This document shows, in pieces, positions 10,520 through 22,687 of a DNA stretch of 64,000 nt. Positions within the stretch are counted from its first letter, which is position 1, and every line of letters begins with the position of its first letter. The position numbers and the translations under genes are program-made. The notes beneath the pieces are model-generated. The model saw nothing but the letters and a program-made list of their open reading frames with translations. It did no database searches and was not told the DNA's origin. Origin of the DNA: Botrytis cinerea B05.10 (taxonomy: Eukaryota; Ascomycota; Leotiomycetes; Helotiales; Sclerotiniaceae). The stretch spans positions 1,550,001 to 1,614,000 of the forward strand of contig NC_037320.1 in assembly GCF_000143535.2 (NCBI RefSeq). Direction: 5' to 3'.

Positions 10520-12393
10520 TAATGCAGTGTTCAAAAATGGAGTACGAAGGTGTTTACAAGGTTGTCATGAGGTTCTATTAGATATCAATGGTAGAAAAGC
10601 ATGAAGAATTTGATAATTTTTACAATTGGTTTTGTTTTGTTATTTCATTTCCTGGTCTCTGGAAGCATACTTTAGTAAGATTGTGAAATTCAGTCCGTCA
10701 GGCCAATATTTGATCGGCCACATTGTCGTCATAATGATATGCTTTACTCCATGTACTATTAGGCAGCTGCTTACTCGTCTTTGTAGGTTACCAATTTATG
10801 CTTTGGTTTCTGCAAGTTGGCACAACTTACAACTTAGGATGAGTGGAAGATACATACCTCCGTCACATAACTTACAAGCCCATACCAGGATTACTTTGGG
10901 GCTCAAATACAAAGGGGCCAGACTTATGAGAAACGTCTTACATCCCACTACGCGGAGGGCGGCGTCTCCCGGGAATCTCTCTCTGGCCCAACTTCTTGGC
11001 TCTACAGCCTCGCTCTAATTTTGCAACATACGATTGTTCCGACACATTGGAGACTCTGATATGAACTTAGGTGCTTATGAATCCGACTAGCATGACTTCC
11101 AACCAATCAGTCGAAAGTCGGTTTTCTCAGCCATTGCTGTGGGTCTCAAGGCTGCGCTTGGCGAGGAATTGTCTTTAGTATCAATATCGTGCAGAGTAAC
11201 TAGAAGAAAGTAAGTTGGGATGAGAAATCATGTGCTAGAGAATTGAGGCATTATCGGATACGAGACGAAGGGATCGACTTTGCGCGTCATTGCAGCCAAC
11301 AGTTTTAACCGAGCGGGACATCTTTATGTCTTCGTGTTGTATGGATATCGGGATGTAACATCCAGGGCAATGCCGAGATTTTCAGAAATCTAGCCACTTG
11401 ACAAAAAATAATTGAGAAGTTCCTGCACAATCAAATTGTTTTGGAAATCGTGGATATTCACGAGAAATGCAGACAGTCGAAGTGGCCGCTCATGGAGCGA
11501 ACGCATGTGATAACCTCGGTTAAGGGACCTACGTTCAATTGACAGTAATCTTGGGCAACATAACATACAGGCAACTATTTTCATCGTTGCAGACTCGAAT
11601 CCTTTTCCAGACAGCACGAACTTTACCTCATGATTGGTGTGTCTCTTGTCGGAAAGATGATATATCAAGTCATGTCACCCGATGATAAGCGCAATGACGA
11701 TGTGACAATCAATCGGTAATCACTTCAGACCTTTACTCACAGTTCAGAGGAGCAGCAAATTCTAGCCCAAAACCTTTTGACAGCATTATGCCGGAAATCA
11801 TTTATTAACAAAGTGAGGCGGACAGCGCTCCCTCGAATGAATGGTTCAAACGTAACCTCGTATGTCACGGAATTCGAATCCCGCCCTTTATCGGCGGCTT
11901 GTTTTGCTTCTTCAATTCCGCCACGTTATGGGTTTGCGCGCAGAAGGGCGTTGGTGTATTTACAATAAGCAGTAAATGTGCCTTTTCGATAATGCACATA
12001 CCTACTCAAATTTACATACTCCGATATTCGGATACCTTCATATGACCACCAAACGCTCTGAGCCAGCACAGAGTTGATACCTAAGCCGCTCTCTTAGCAG
12101 AACATGTATCCGAGCTTTATAGTGTAAGAAGGGTATAGGCAGATTTATAAGTATCTGGTTTTCTCTTTGGTTTATCTCTCTTGATTCAATATCAACGAAG
12201 TTCTCTAACTTTCAAGCCTTGTGTTGGCATTCGCGCTGCAAGTCAAGCATATATATTGTCATCTCAGCCTTATCTTCTGGCAACATCCAACGTCTCTTCA
12301 CTTTTCGTATCATTATATACTTACTACCTTAGCAAGCCAATCCAATCGGTCTCCTTCGGTTAACACAGTCACCATTCATTCCTAACCCATTTC
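10520..12393. other. Intergenic region, no gene recognised
   Basis: About 1.9 kb between ERB1 and an unrecognised gene. The first 150 bases are probable ERB1 3'UTR. Several short open frames exist but none looks coding. The final few hundred bases are likely promoter and 5'UTR of the next gene. Confidence 0.5.
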
Positions 12394-12461
12394 GTAAGTC
12401 ATTCGCCTAAGCCTTGTCGGACGCCTCATCTAATATTCCGAAAGTTCTTTTAGCCTTTCAG
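12394..12461 (+). other. Probable 5'UTR intron
   Basis: A consensus donor GTAAGT at 12394 and a pyrimidine-rich acceptor ending CAG at 12461 bound a 68-nt segment that stops one base before the ATG at 12463. This supports transcription of the downstream orphan gene. Confidence 0.6.
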
Positions 12462-12462
12462 G

Positions 12463-13137
12463 ATGGCTCCTCCAGTTTATAATAATAACTCCGAAGAGAC
12501 TTATCAGCACAATCTAGATGAATGGACCGTCATTTGTCAATTTTGTCTTAAACCCGTCTCGGCAACCAGACCTCCTATTTACAACGAGGTCAACTGTAGT
12601 TGCTCAGAGCTTGGCACTCATTCTACTGGCATCAATCCGGCTACTCAGCCTGATGTTCAGATGCTAGAGCCAAATATCACCATCTATGAAGAGCCTGCCT
12701 ATGCATATCAGTGTTCTATCCCGGGATATGTTTCCTCCTATAACCAGACTTCAATTCCGTATAAAGAGCTTCTTGTATATGAGAACAGCAACAACTTTCG
12801 GGACTTGAACATCAACTGGAATAAAGATGATCTCAAAAATAGTACCAAAAATACGCAAAACCAGCCATACTCTGTCGAAGGCTACTCATGGGCTCTCAAT
12901 TCCTGGCTGAAGGAAAACGAGTCTTCATGTACTCTCGCATCCAAATCTTCATCAATGAAGGCGAAGAAGGGAAGCAAGCGAGGTGAATCCGGTCTTCATA
13001 ACTCAGGTAGTAGTGTAGAACTCGAACACACGGGATGGGGACCTGATCCTTTCACAGAGACTGGAGCTTGGACTGGTGAAAAATACCAAGACACAATTGA
13101 GAGCACATTGTCTATGAGTGGCATGATCAATTCTTAG
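12463..13137 (+). CDS. Unrecognised 224-aa protein with N-terminal cysteines
   Basis: I do not recognise this protein. It is a single-exon frame of 224 codons plus stop. Four cysteines lie near the N-terminus, C25-x2-C28-x16-C45-x-C47, and might bind a metal, although the spacing fits no family I know. The rest is rich in Asn, Ser and Thr with several Trp and Tyr, and a basic KAKKGSKRGE patch sits near residue 167. There is no signal peptide or membrane segment. A good intron just before the ATG suggests a real transcript. The gene is isolated, with 1.9 kb upstream and 1.5 kb downstream empty, so context gives no clue. It may be lineage-restricted. Confidence 0.65.
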   Translation: MAPPVYNNNSEETYQHNLDEWTVICQFCLKPVSATRPPIYNEVNCSCSELGTHSTGINPATQPDVQMLEPNITIYEEPAYAYQCSIPGYVSSYNQTSIPYKELLVYENSNNFRDLNINWNKDDLKNSTKNTQNQPYSVEGYSWALNSWLKENESSCTLASKSSSMKAKKGSKRGESGLHNSGSSVELEHTGWGPDPFTETGAWTGEKYQDTIESTLSMSGMINS

Positions 13138-14669
13138 TCGTGTCACTTAGCGTAGTGGTTTTGGTTCCGATTTGGTATGAATAGTCTAGGAACTTGGTCT
13201 TGGGAGTAATGCTGGAACAGGTTATGTATTATGAAATGGTTTATTGGTTCGGCAATCTTTGATTTTTGGTGCAAGGAGTGCTGGCATGGGGGTAAATTGA
13301 CTTGGTAATAAACTTTCGTTATGGACCTGCGAGACTTGGGTGCCACAGGTAGCTAATGAAAGTTATTAAATCCAATCGTATACTCTTCTCAATGGCCAAA
13401 TAGTTTGGAAACTCAATTGTGTTGGGAATTACTATTGAAAAGGATCGAGCGGAGACGCGGTTGTTCCTTCCCCATTTCTCCAGTTCCTGTTTGTACTAGA
13501 AGGATACGGAAGACGTAGCACCCACGAATTGCATAGATCCTAATTATCTAATTATATTCTATCCAAAGAGCTAGTTATGTATAGGGGATAATAGTTCTTA
13601 TATAAGGTCTACTAGAAAGAGCTAGTCTCTTTTGTATTTGCTTAGGGCTCAATCATAGTGGCCATTGAATTGAAGTCACTCACTACCTTCACACCATCCC
13701 CCCTCCAACCTTGCCCGCCAATCTATTAGACCTAATATGTCAAACTCCTACCTCCCCCGCTTTTCTATTTTTTTTTTAAAGAAGTTGGTGTATCTTTTTG
13801 GTCATCTCTGCTAATTCATGTCACGGTCTTTTCCCATCAGCACTTGTTCTTCTATATTCTCATTCGTAGCTCCTTCGTTCTTTACATTAGCATGTCTCTT
13901 TTTATTCTTATCCGAATCTTCCAATACCATCTAGCGAGCCTAGGATCAAAGGGGGGAGCTGAGTGATCAAAAGAAGCGAGTTCCTTTTAAATGAGAATGA
14001 GACAGCAAGGTTAAAGCTGAGCCTGGCGGCCAACTTTGGTTGAGCAAAACATCAGCTTGTCATATATTGAACTTAGGCATCAGGGGGTATCAAATAAGCT
14101 GCTGTATATAAAATTTCCAAAGAAGTCCCAGTGAAATCTGAAACGGGTGAAAAGTAAAGACCCCAAAGTCCGTACAAGCAGAACGCACTAAGGCAATGAA
14201 CTGGCCCCTTTCTTTGCGACTATCCTCATATGTGGGGAATTTCCTCCACCTTGTATTCAAATATGGTACAGTTACAATGATACCATCTTACTACATCGGA
14301 TTTCCAAAAATCAAGCATAGCAGCTTAAATTAGAGTTTCTAGAAGATATAGTCATTGATTACTGAAATACATCCATTAAAAGGAGCCATTTATCCGGATA
14401 ACACTACACCGAGAGAGGTTGGAGAGGAGCGAAATGTCACGGAATGGGGGCATTGGAAAGCCAATGGAGATGTAGCGGCGGCGATTGAGGCGGTGGACAA
14501 GGGAATGTAGTGAAATTAAGCGAGTGTACTGTCCAAGGAGAGATAATGAAACGTACTTGTTAGTTCGTAATCTAATTATGCTAGACGATTCACACATATA
14601 AATGTATGTTCGTACAAATCTCTAATGATCTGTTTCTGTTTTTCTTTCCGTCGTTCCCTCCTCAATAGC
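13138..14669. other. Intergenic region, no gene recognised
   Basis: Holds the 3' ends of two converging genes. A repeated motif AGAGCTAGT occurs near 13567 and 13608. No coding exon is supported. Confidence 0.5.
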
Positions 14670-16352
14670 TTATACTCTTAAGCCCTCCAACCTCCCCACC
14701 ACAAATTCCATCAAAGTCCCTGCTTCAACTCCATTCACATCTTCCCTAACCCCCAAACACCTCTCCACCACTTCTCTATACCCCCTTCCAACTTTGCTTC
14801 CCAATCCCGGCACTAAATTCTGCACCACAATCTTATCCCTAAATTTTTCCGCCGAGTAATGCGGTTTATGATACATCTGCAATGTTTTCCACAAACCAAT
14901 CTCTAGCAATATCAATCCTAGAGAATAAATATCAAAGGATTTGCAATACTCTTTGCGCGGACAAGAAGATGAATGTAGAGACGAAGGATGGCGGTGGAGA
15001 TCCGCTGCTGTAGGGTTGCGAGATGCGATGGACATTTCCCCCATCTGGTCTGGACGGGAAGCGTCGAACCCGAGAAGATATGGCGTGCTTATATCTGGTA
15101 CGTTCTCCCGTTCCTTTGAGATGCGGGTACTGTTCGTGTATGCACTGGGGAAAAAAAGAATATTGGAACTGCAGAGATTTTTATGCAGCCAGTCTAAGGA
15201 GTGAAGGGACCAGAGGGCAACAGAAAGTGTATGAGCGAGTTTAAAGCGGTCGCCTAGATCGGGGGTGCGGAAATCGTTGCTGGTGATGAGATAGTTGAGG
15301 GTTGAGGAGGAGGAAGACAGGGAACGGTAGATAAGTCCGTAGCGGGAAGATGTGCTATCGTCGGTGTAGCCGAGACAATCAATTGTATGGAGATCTGGAT
15401 GACGATCAGAAGCGCTATGAATCATGCGCGCGAGATCATCTATTCGACGAAGATGATTTAATCGAGCATCGAGGTCTTCTTTCTCGTATTCTACCCATTC
15501 AACTATAATTTCTTGTGGCTCGGCTAATGATGGGTTTCTATATTGGCCATGAGTTCTTCCCATCTGTGAATTCTTGACCACCAACGCATGGCGCTGAATC
15601 TTTAAAGTGTAGGTTGGTTTGAAATTCTTGGTTTCCTTCTCGTCTAGATTGATTCTCAGTTGTTTGAGATTGGCCGAGACATTCAATGCCGGATAAACCC
15701 CACTACTTGCCGCCTCCAGATCTTTCAGCTTGCCTAAATCTCGATGCGCACCTTGCAATAGTTCATTTGTCCACGTCCTATGCAGAGTTGCTAGTCTTGA
15801 CGGTGGAAAAAGCTGTTCCAACCCATTATTATAATCTTTCAGATCTTGCAAAAGTACTGTGAACTTCTCCTTATCACTAATGACCCATTTAACCCTCTTC
15901 GACATCTCACTCCTCAAATTCAATTTCCCTATTCCAAAGCCTCCTTTCTCTTTCTCAACCTCCCTATCACAACTTTCTCTTCCCTCAATCATGTCTCTCC
16001 CTCCGCTCTCCTCTACAACCCCATACTTTTCTCTCAGTCTTTGAAAGTCTGTAATAGTCCTGTACAACTCACTCAGAATCTCCATCGCCAAGCCTCTCAA
16101 TCTCTCATTTCCAATCCCCTCTTCTCTCTTCAGTTCCTCCTCGAATCTTCCCTCTAAAACCCCCCACTCTCTACCCCAAACCAACAATCTCATCTCCTCA
16201 ATTTTGATTTTGCAGATAAGCTTTTCCGAGTCTCGTGAGAGATTCGAAGCGGTTGTGAAGAGTGAGTAGGCTGTTATGCAGCCGGAGAATATCTGTCCAA
16301 GAACTCCAACGGCTCCGACGATCGAGAGAGCGGTACCGAGGACTTCTGCCAT
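14670..16352 (-). CDS. HeLo-domain protein with C-terminal pseudokinase
   Basis: Single exon, 560 aa, starting at the ATG at 16352 (MAEVLGTALSIVG); an upstream extension to 16457 looks like leader. Residues 1 to about 210 resemble the HeLo (prion-inhibition and propagation) domain: a hydrophobic first helix, then a RDSEKL...EEMRLLVWGREWG segment comparable to HET-S. Residues about 245-560 resemble a protein kinase fold with degraded catalytic positions. The HRD loop reads HKNLCSSN (390-397), with Asn392 where Asp is expected. DFG reads GFD (428-430), and the VAIK-like strand EIIVEWVEY has no Lys. The later SFDIYSLGLILLEIGLW block is kept. HeLo domains act in membrane-targeted regulated cell death in fungi; this role is inferred here. 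Neighbours give no NLR partner. Confidence 0.8.
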   Translation of the reverse strand: MAEVLGTALSIVGAVGVLGQIFSGCITAYSLFTTASNLSRDSEKLICKIKIEEMRLLVWGREWGVLEGRFEEELKREEGIGNERLRGLAMEILSELYRTITDFQRLREKYGVVEESGGRDMIEGRESCDREVEKEKGGFGIGKLNLRSEMSKRVKWVISDKEKFTVLLQDLKDYNNGLEQLFPPSRLATLHRTWTNELLQGAHRDLGKLKDLEAASSGVYPALNVSANLKQLRINLDEKETKNFKPTYTLKIQRHALVVKNSQMGRTHGQYRNPSLAEPQEIIVEWVEYEKEDLDARLNHLRRIDDLARMIHSASDRHPDLHTIDCLGYTDDSTSSRYGLIYRSLSSSSSTLNYLITSNDFRTPDLGDRFKLAHTLSVALWSLHSLDWLHKNLCSSNILFFPSAYTNSTRISKERENVPDISTPYLLGFDASRPDQMGEMSIASRNPTAADLHRHPSSLHSSSCPRKEYCKSFDIYSLGLILLEIGLWKTLQMYHKPHYSAEKFRDKIVVQNLVPGLGSKVGRGYREVVERCLGVREDVNGVEAGTLMEFVVGRLEGLRV

Positions 16353-17197
16353 GGCGTTGGTTATATAGCAGGGGATATGAGATGAGAGAGGTGGTTTTGA
16401 GGGGCATGCGAAGTGTAGGTATGATGCGATGTTATTGCATAGGTATATACAGGACAACGCTACCTACCTAACAAATAGACTTGTACATAACTAATAGGCT
16501 AATACCAAATCTCGTGGTAGAACGCACATCAACATAAATAATCAATGTGGATGAAAGATATCGATTATATATTATTGAAGAATTACCTACTTGTAAAGCA
16601 AACTTGACAGATCAGCTTGTGGTTAGCGAGAGAAAAGAAAACCTTGGGTTGCAGGTGATGAGAGTGGCTTACTAGGATTAGCAATGCAGGTCAGAGGTGA
16701 TCTGCGGCTGTCTGCCACTCGTAATAGGTGGGATGGGCCATCTTGCATTTCTATGAAGGTTGTGAAATAGTGCAAGAAATGGTCTACTTATCTTCAATTG
16801 AATACGAAGGAATCTATTCTTAAGGCTTTCTTTATGATAGAGTGCAGCCTCTTTAGGATGTGCTAATAGTACTATGTTGTTTCGAGTCATGTTGATGGCC
16901 CGACCTCGAAACAATAGTTCATTCATTCTATTGAAACATGCAGGAAACATATTTGGCTCATAAGTCATTCATATACTTTGTAGATTGCCAGCTCTGAGAT
17001 TTACAGTCAGAAGATGTTGACGCTATACTTAAAGTAAACCGCCCAATCCGCTGAATCTCCCCTTGGAGGAAGAAACGATAACAATAATAGAAAACTTTCC
17101 CTCATCAAATTGAACTCCGCCCTAAATGCACGGCTCGCTGTTTGCTTTTTCCTGAACCTTCACTCCCCTGCTCTCGTTCCAACCTCACCACCGAAGT
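16353..17197. other. Intergenic region, no gene recognised
   Basis: Promoter of the HeLo-pseudokinase gene and 3' flank of the SURF4 gene. A minus-strand frame at 16678-16968 has no recognisable features. Confidence 0.5.
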
Positions 17198-18334
<1,137 letters not shown>

Positions 18335-19101
18335 TGTCGCAATTTTGCTAAACTTGCACCAGATCAAAGAAGGTAAAAGAAGTCGAACCAAGTTGTAGTC
18401 AATTAACACCAAATAGTGTCTTGTACCTGCGGAAGGTGGACTGGTATTATTGCAAAGGGGTGGAGGTATGAAGAAGAGGAATGGGTGAACCTTTTGAAGT
18501 TTAAGGTCTTTCTAATAAGATTCTCGGTAGAACAACCTAAAGGACAGATTGAATAATGATCCGAGGAACCTAACGAACCTAACGAATTACCCCATTTAGT
18601 ACTGCTGCTATATGCGGAATGGAATACAATCAATCGATTAATTATTTTGTTAGATGAATGATGAAATTAACAAAGCTCTTTGTGTTCGTATTGAAGTCAA
18701 TTACCATAATCACAATAGAAGCATTTATAACATCACATCATCATCGTCTTTTATGGTTAAAATCACAGGAAGAGAAAGATAAATCTCAAAAGTTTAATAT
18801 TCTCCGTACTCATTCTTTTAAGGTTCCACTGTGGAATTTGCCCATCACCCGTGATATTTATAGCTGCGATTTCCTCCTCGGTACCCTGGGTAGTGAGCTG
18901 ATGTCTCTCGTCAATCTCCATCTCGCGATTCAGGGGAAATTTTTTGACGATCTTTAGTGTCCTGATGTATAACTCCCAATTCAGATAGCTTGATGCCGCC
19001 TTACCGGATTCTAAATGATATCCCGCTATAACGCCTTAAATCATAATGGTAACACATGAATACGATCCGAAGAGTTATATTCTTTTTGGTAAGCGAAATT
19101 C
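18335..19101. other. Intergenic region between SURF4 promoter and verprolin 3' end
   Basis: No gene recognised. A tandem pair of an eight-base unit (AACCTAACG type) lies near 18567-18584. Confidence 0.5.
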
Positions 19102-20548
19102 TTAATGGTAAGCACTCAGATCCAACGGAACACTACTTCCACGACCAGCCCGGTATTTTTTGGGCCCACCAATAAAATCTCGAGGTTTTGGGAATACCGA
19201 TTCATCTGTAAATTTCCATCGAGGATCATTGATCATGATTCTTCTGCTAGAACTAGAGGCTTGCGGTAAACTGCCGTTTGATGAAAGGGTATAAGAACTG
19301 GAATCCATTGTGTGAGTTCTTCCTTGTTGACTTTGACTTCTTGATATTGGTGCCGCTGGGGGTGCCGCTGGGGGTGCCGCGGGCGGAGATGGCGTTCTGT
19401 GCGACGAGAGAGAGGGAGGCCCATTAGATGGAGGAGGAGGCGGTGGTGGTGGTGGTGGTGCACCCATTGGTGATGCTTGGCCAGCAGCACGAATTGTTGC
19501 TTGTATAGCAAGACTTGGGTTACCTCCGTTAGTCGAAGGTGGAGATGTTGGTGGTGGTGGTGGTGGTGGTGGCGGTGGTGCATGTGATCGAGGTGGGTTA
19601 CTCGGAGGGCGTGGAGCTGGGGAAGGTGGTGGTGGAGGTGCAACAGGTGGCGGAGGTGCTGAAGAAGGAGGTGGAGGGGCGAATGCTGGAGGCGGTGGTG
19701 GTGGTGGGGTTGATAGCGCTGATGATGGCTTTCGAGTTCCAGGGGGTGGAGGAGGTTTTTTGCCAATAGGGGGTGGTGGCCCCTTGAGAGAGGTTGAGGA
19801 TGCAGGACGAGAAATAGATGGCCCGCCGGTCTTTCTCAGATTTGCAACCGAGGGCGCAAATGCGGGAGTACTAGCGCTAGGTTGAGGAGGAGGCCGGACT
19901 GATGGCAAAGGCGGAGCTGCATTTGTTGGAGGTCTGGGAGCAGCCATACCTGGCGGTCTGGGAGCAGAGAATTCTGGTTCCGATGCAGTCGATGAGTCGC
20001 GGTTTGCTGTAAAAAAAAGTATTAGATATATCTCCATCACATAGAACGTAAAACCTTACCGCCAGTATCTACTCCTCCACCTCGTTTCTTCAACTTGGGC
20101 ATGCCGCCTGCGAATATTCCTCCTAACTGTGGAGCTTGTTCCATCCCCGAAACCGCATTATTGCTCCCTTGGTTACTATCACTTCGAGCTCTATTTCCTC
20201 CTGGTACTGGCGGTGCGCCAAATCCACCGGGAGGTTTTGCCATTCCCGGTACTGGAGGAGCACCTCCTATTGGCGCAGGTCCAGAACCATTAGATACTTT
20301 GCCTACTACCGGTGCCGATCGATCGTTAGTTACAGCTTTCTTGAGTGCTCTTCCCTTCGTGATATCCGACAAAAGTGCGCCCTGTGGTTTGGTTAGCAAC
20401 ACCAACTTGACAAGCCCAAAGTAAATGTACAGCTGGGAATTTTTACTCTATTTGCAGCAACTTTCGCAGGTGGTCTGGATGGCATACCTCCTGGAGCTCC
20501 TCCAGGCGGAGGAGGCGGCGGAGGAGGAGGTGGTGGTGGTGGAGGCAT
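19102..20548 (-). CDS. VRP1: Verprolin / WIP actin regulator
   Basis: Proline-rich partner of WASP that promotes Arp2/3-dependent actin assembly at endocytic patches. Three exons on the minus strand, 20548-20447, 20381-20060 and 20006-19102, give 442 aa. The protein opens with Met followed by fourteen Pro. A WH2 actin-binding motif spans the first splice (about residues 35-63, GALLSDITKGRALKKAV). Long polyproline and Pro/Gly-rich tracts fill the middle, and the C-terminus (RWKFTDESVFPKPRDF) resembles the WASP-binding segment of WIP. An in-frame upstream open frame to 20650 has no ATG. It is divergent from the next gene over about 400 bp. Confidence 0.94.
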
Positions 20549-20950
20549 GATTTCGTGAATAACAGTTGTTAAATCTTGAGATGGGACAACGCTCAATGCA
20601 ATCTCAAAGGGGTCCTTTGGCCGATAGACTTGGTGTTGTGTTTCATTCAAGCTTGAAATTTCAAGAAAACGTGTTCAAACAGGATCAAATAATCGTATGT
20701 TTTAAAGCTTCAAAGGAGATGGCTAAATAGAAGCCAGGAAAGTTATATCGGATTCATTCATTGAGTTCGTCGTCACGATTGTGGCTTATGCATCAAGTTC
20801 AGCCTTCTTTATTAGTCATCCATGTCACGCACAGGGGTATCGAGCAGGGATATGACATCTTGATAGGATGCCGGCTTATTAGTGTCTTGACTACAGCTTG
20901 TCGAAAAACCTCAAATTGAAGATACCGAAAACTTGATATCGCCCTACACA
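20549..20950. promoter_or_regulatory. Divergent intergenic region, VRP1 and mitochondrial protein
   Basis: 402 bp between two divergent start codons; both promoters must lie here. No specific site is identified. Confidence 0.5.
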
Positions 20951-22201
20951 ATGTCTAAACGCCTTTTCAAGCCTCGGTCGGATGTGTGCCGTATATGTGA
21001 CTTCATAACTTCTCAGCAATCATCTCTAAGACCACAGCGTCAACTTTCGCAAGCAATAAACACTATCCCCCGCACATTTACCACCACTACCAGGAAACGA
21101 TCAAGCAAGCCACCAAAGTCTACACCTTTCAATTCTTTGCGTCAATATTCAAAGTCAGCTCATATACGGCCATCCCGGCATATCACGGAAGCAGAACTCG
21201 AGCAAGGATTAAGGCGTGGAATTGATGCCTGTGACAAATTGTTTTCGGAAACTGTAGCTTCAGAAAAGGCCATTCTAGACGTTTTACATACATGCCGGTT
21301 ACTTGCCGCGGATGTTGCTGGAGAGCCTGCTAAATCATCAGACGCAAAGAAGGATGTAACTGCTGCCGCATCTTTACTTTCCTTGGCCGATCGAGGATCG
21401 AAGAAGCTGCAAGTTCAAAAGCTATCCCGCGATAATCAACTTTTAGTGGATGAGCTCTCGCGAGCCCTGTTTTCGATTGTTTCCCATGAGTCTGTCTTCA
21501 TATCACCAGAGATTTTAGAAGTATATATCAGCGCACAGTCATGTCTAGGAAAACCCGAGACTTTTCCAGAAGTATTCTACATGTATGCGAACAAGCCGAT
21601 ACCAATCGAGGGCTCTAAAGGAAAACAGTTAAAAAAACAGAATCCAAATAAGGTCAACAATGCCATACCAGTTGCCGTGGCAGATCAAGCTTTACAAACC
21701 GCAATAGATGCCAGGGAATTAGATGTAGCTATGGATATCGTCGATACAGCATATGCGCAAAAATCATTTCGTCGTGCTAAATTTATCCGGAAAGGATTAT
21801 TACCCACCACCGGGCTTGCTGTGGCACCTTTTGCAGCCTATGTTGTTGCATCACAACTTGCTATGTTCCAGGACTCCATGGAACCCGGCATGGCCACAAA
21901 CATCGCATTTGCTGGAATATTAGCATATATGGGGTTCACCACCACTATTGGTATTGTAGCTGTGACGACAGCCAATGATCAAATGGATCGCGTGACTTGG
22001 GCTCCAGGTATGCCACTGAGAGAGCGCTGGATTCGTGAAGAAGAACGGGCAGCGATAGACAAAGTCGCGGGATCATGGGGCTTTCATGAAGAATGGCGGC
22101 GTGGAGAAGAAGAGGGCAAAGATTGGGATCGATTGAGATTGTGGATCGGCAATAAGGGAATGTTGCTAGATGCTGTAGAGCTTATGGAAGGTATGGAGTA
22201 G
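20951..22201 (+). CDS. Fungal mitochondrial membrane protein, function unknown
   Basis: Single exon, 416 aa. The ATG at 20951 (MSKRLFKPRSD) is used because the frame extends upstream only through non-ATG codons. The first 75 residues are basic and rich in Ser/Thr/Arg with no acidic run (RTFTTTTRKRSSKPPK), as in a mitochondrial presequence. The middle region is helical, and residues about 180-280 resemble helical repeat organisation. Two hydrophobic helices follow near residues 285-345 (LAVAPFAAYVVASQLAMF and IAFAGILAYMGFTTTIGIVAVT). The C-terminus is charged (LRERWIREEERAAIDKVAGSWGF). I recognise it as a conserved fungal type but cannot name a yeast orthologue. Inner-membrane location is inferred. 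Confidence 0.75.
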   Translation: MSKRLFKPRSDVCRICDFITSQQSSLRPQRQLSQAINTIPRTFTTTTRKRSSKPPKSTPFNSLRQYSKSAHIRPSRHITEAELEQGLRRGIDACDKLFSETVASEKAILDVLHTCRLLAADVAGEPAKSSDAKKDVTAAASLLSLADRGSKKLQVQKLSRDNQLLVDELSRALFSIVSHESVFISPEILEVYISAQSCLGKPETFPEVFYMYANKPIPIEGSKGKQLKKQNPNKVNNAIPVAVADQALQTAIDARELDVAMDIVDTAYAQKSFRRAKFIRKGLLPTTGLAVAPFAAYVVASQLAMFQDSMEPGMATNIAFAGILAYMGFTTTIGIVAVTTANDQMDRVTWAPGMPLRERWIREEERAAIDKVAGSWGFHEEWRRGEEEGKDWDRLRLWIGNKGMLLDAVELMEGME

Positions 22202-22687
22202 TTAAGCTTTAGGGAGGTATGAATCACTAGCCTTTTAGCTTGAAGTCTGTTGCTCTGATTTTGCTAGCGCGGATATTGCTTATGTTCATGATTTTGGAAG
22301 TCATCGAACCATGTGGCTTCAATCCGGTAAAGTTTCTTACACCTTGTTCTTTTCGGAATCTCCCTTCCACTCGAATGATTTTGCGAGCGCACAACTTAAG
22401 TCAAGACGGTACATGAGTACGACAAATCCAAAATTTACTCAACTGGATCCCTCATCCGCTACTTGTTCTCGAGCAAAAAGGTATAAGCTATTTCCACTAG
22501 TCTCACTAGTTTCACAAGCGAAGAGACGGCTTCATTGATAGTGAAATCCGGGGAAGTCTAAAAGCTCCGAAATTCTTCTGCTACAACATATGCCGTTTTT
22601 CGGGTGAGATATAAAAATTGTTCAATCCGTGTCTTACGAAGAGAGTTGAAAAAAATTACCTTTATTATAAGGGACACATTGAATTTG
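22202..22687. other. Intergenic region, no gene recognised
   Basis: Probable 3'UTR of the mitochondrial gene and 5' flank of the uncertain membrane-protein locus. Nothing else supported. Confidence 0.45.

Noticed and set aside
19233..19766. Minus-strand His/Leu-rich 177-codon frame
   Set aside because: It is the shifted frame of the polyproline region of verprolin; CCN codons read as histidine.
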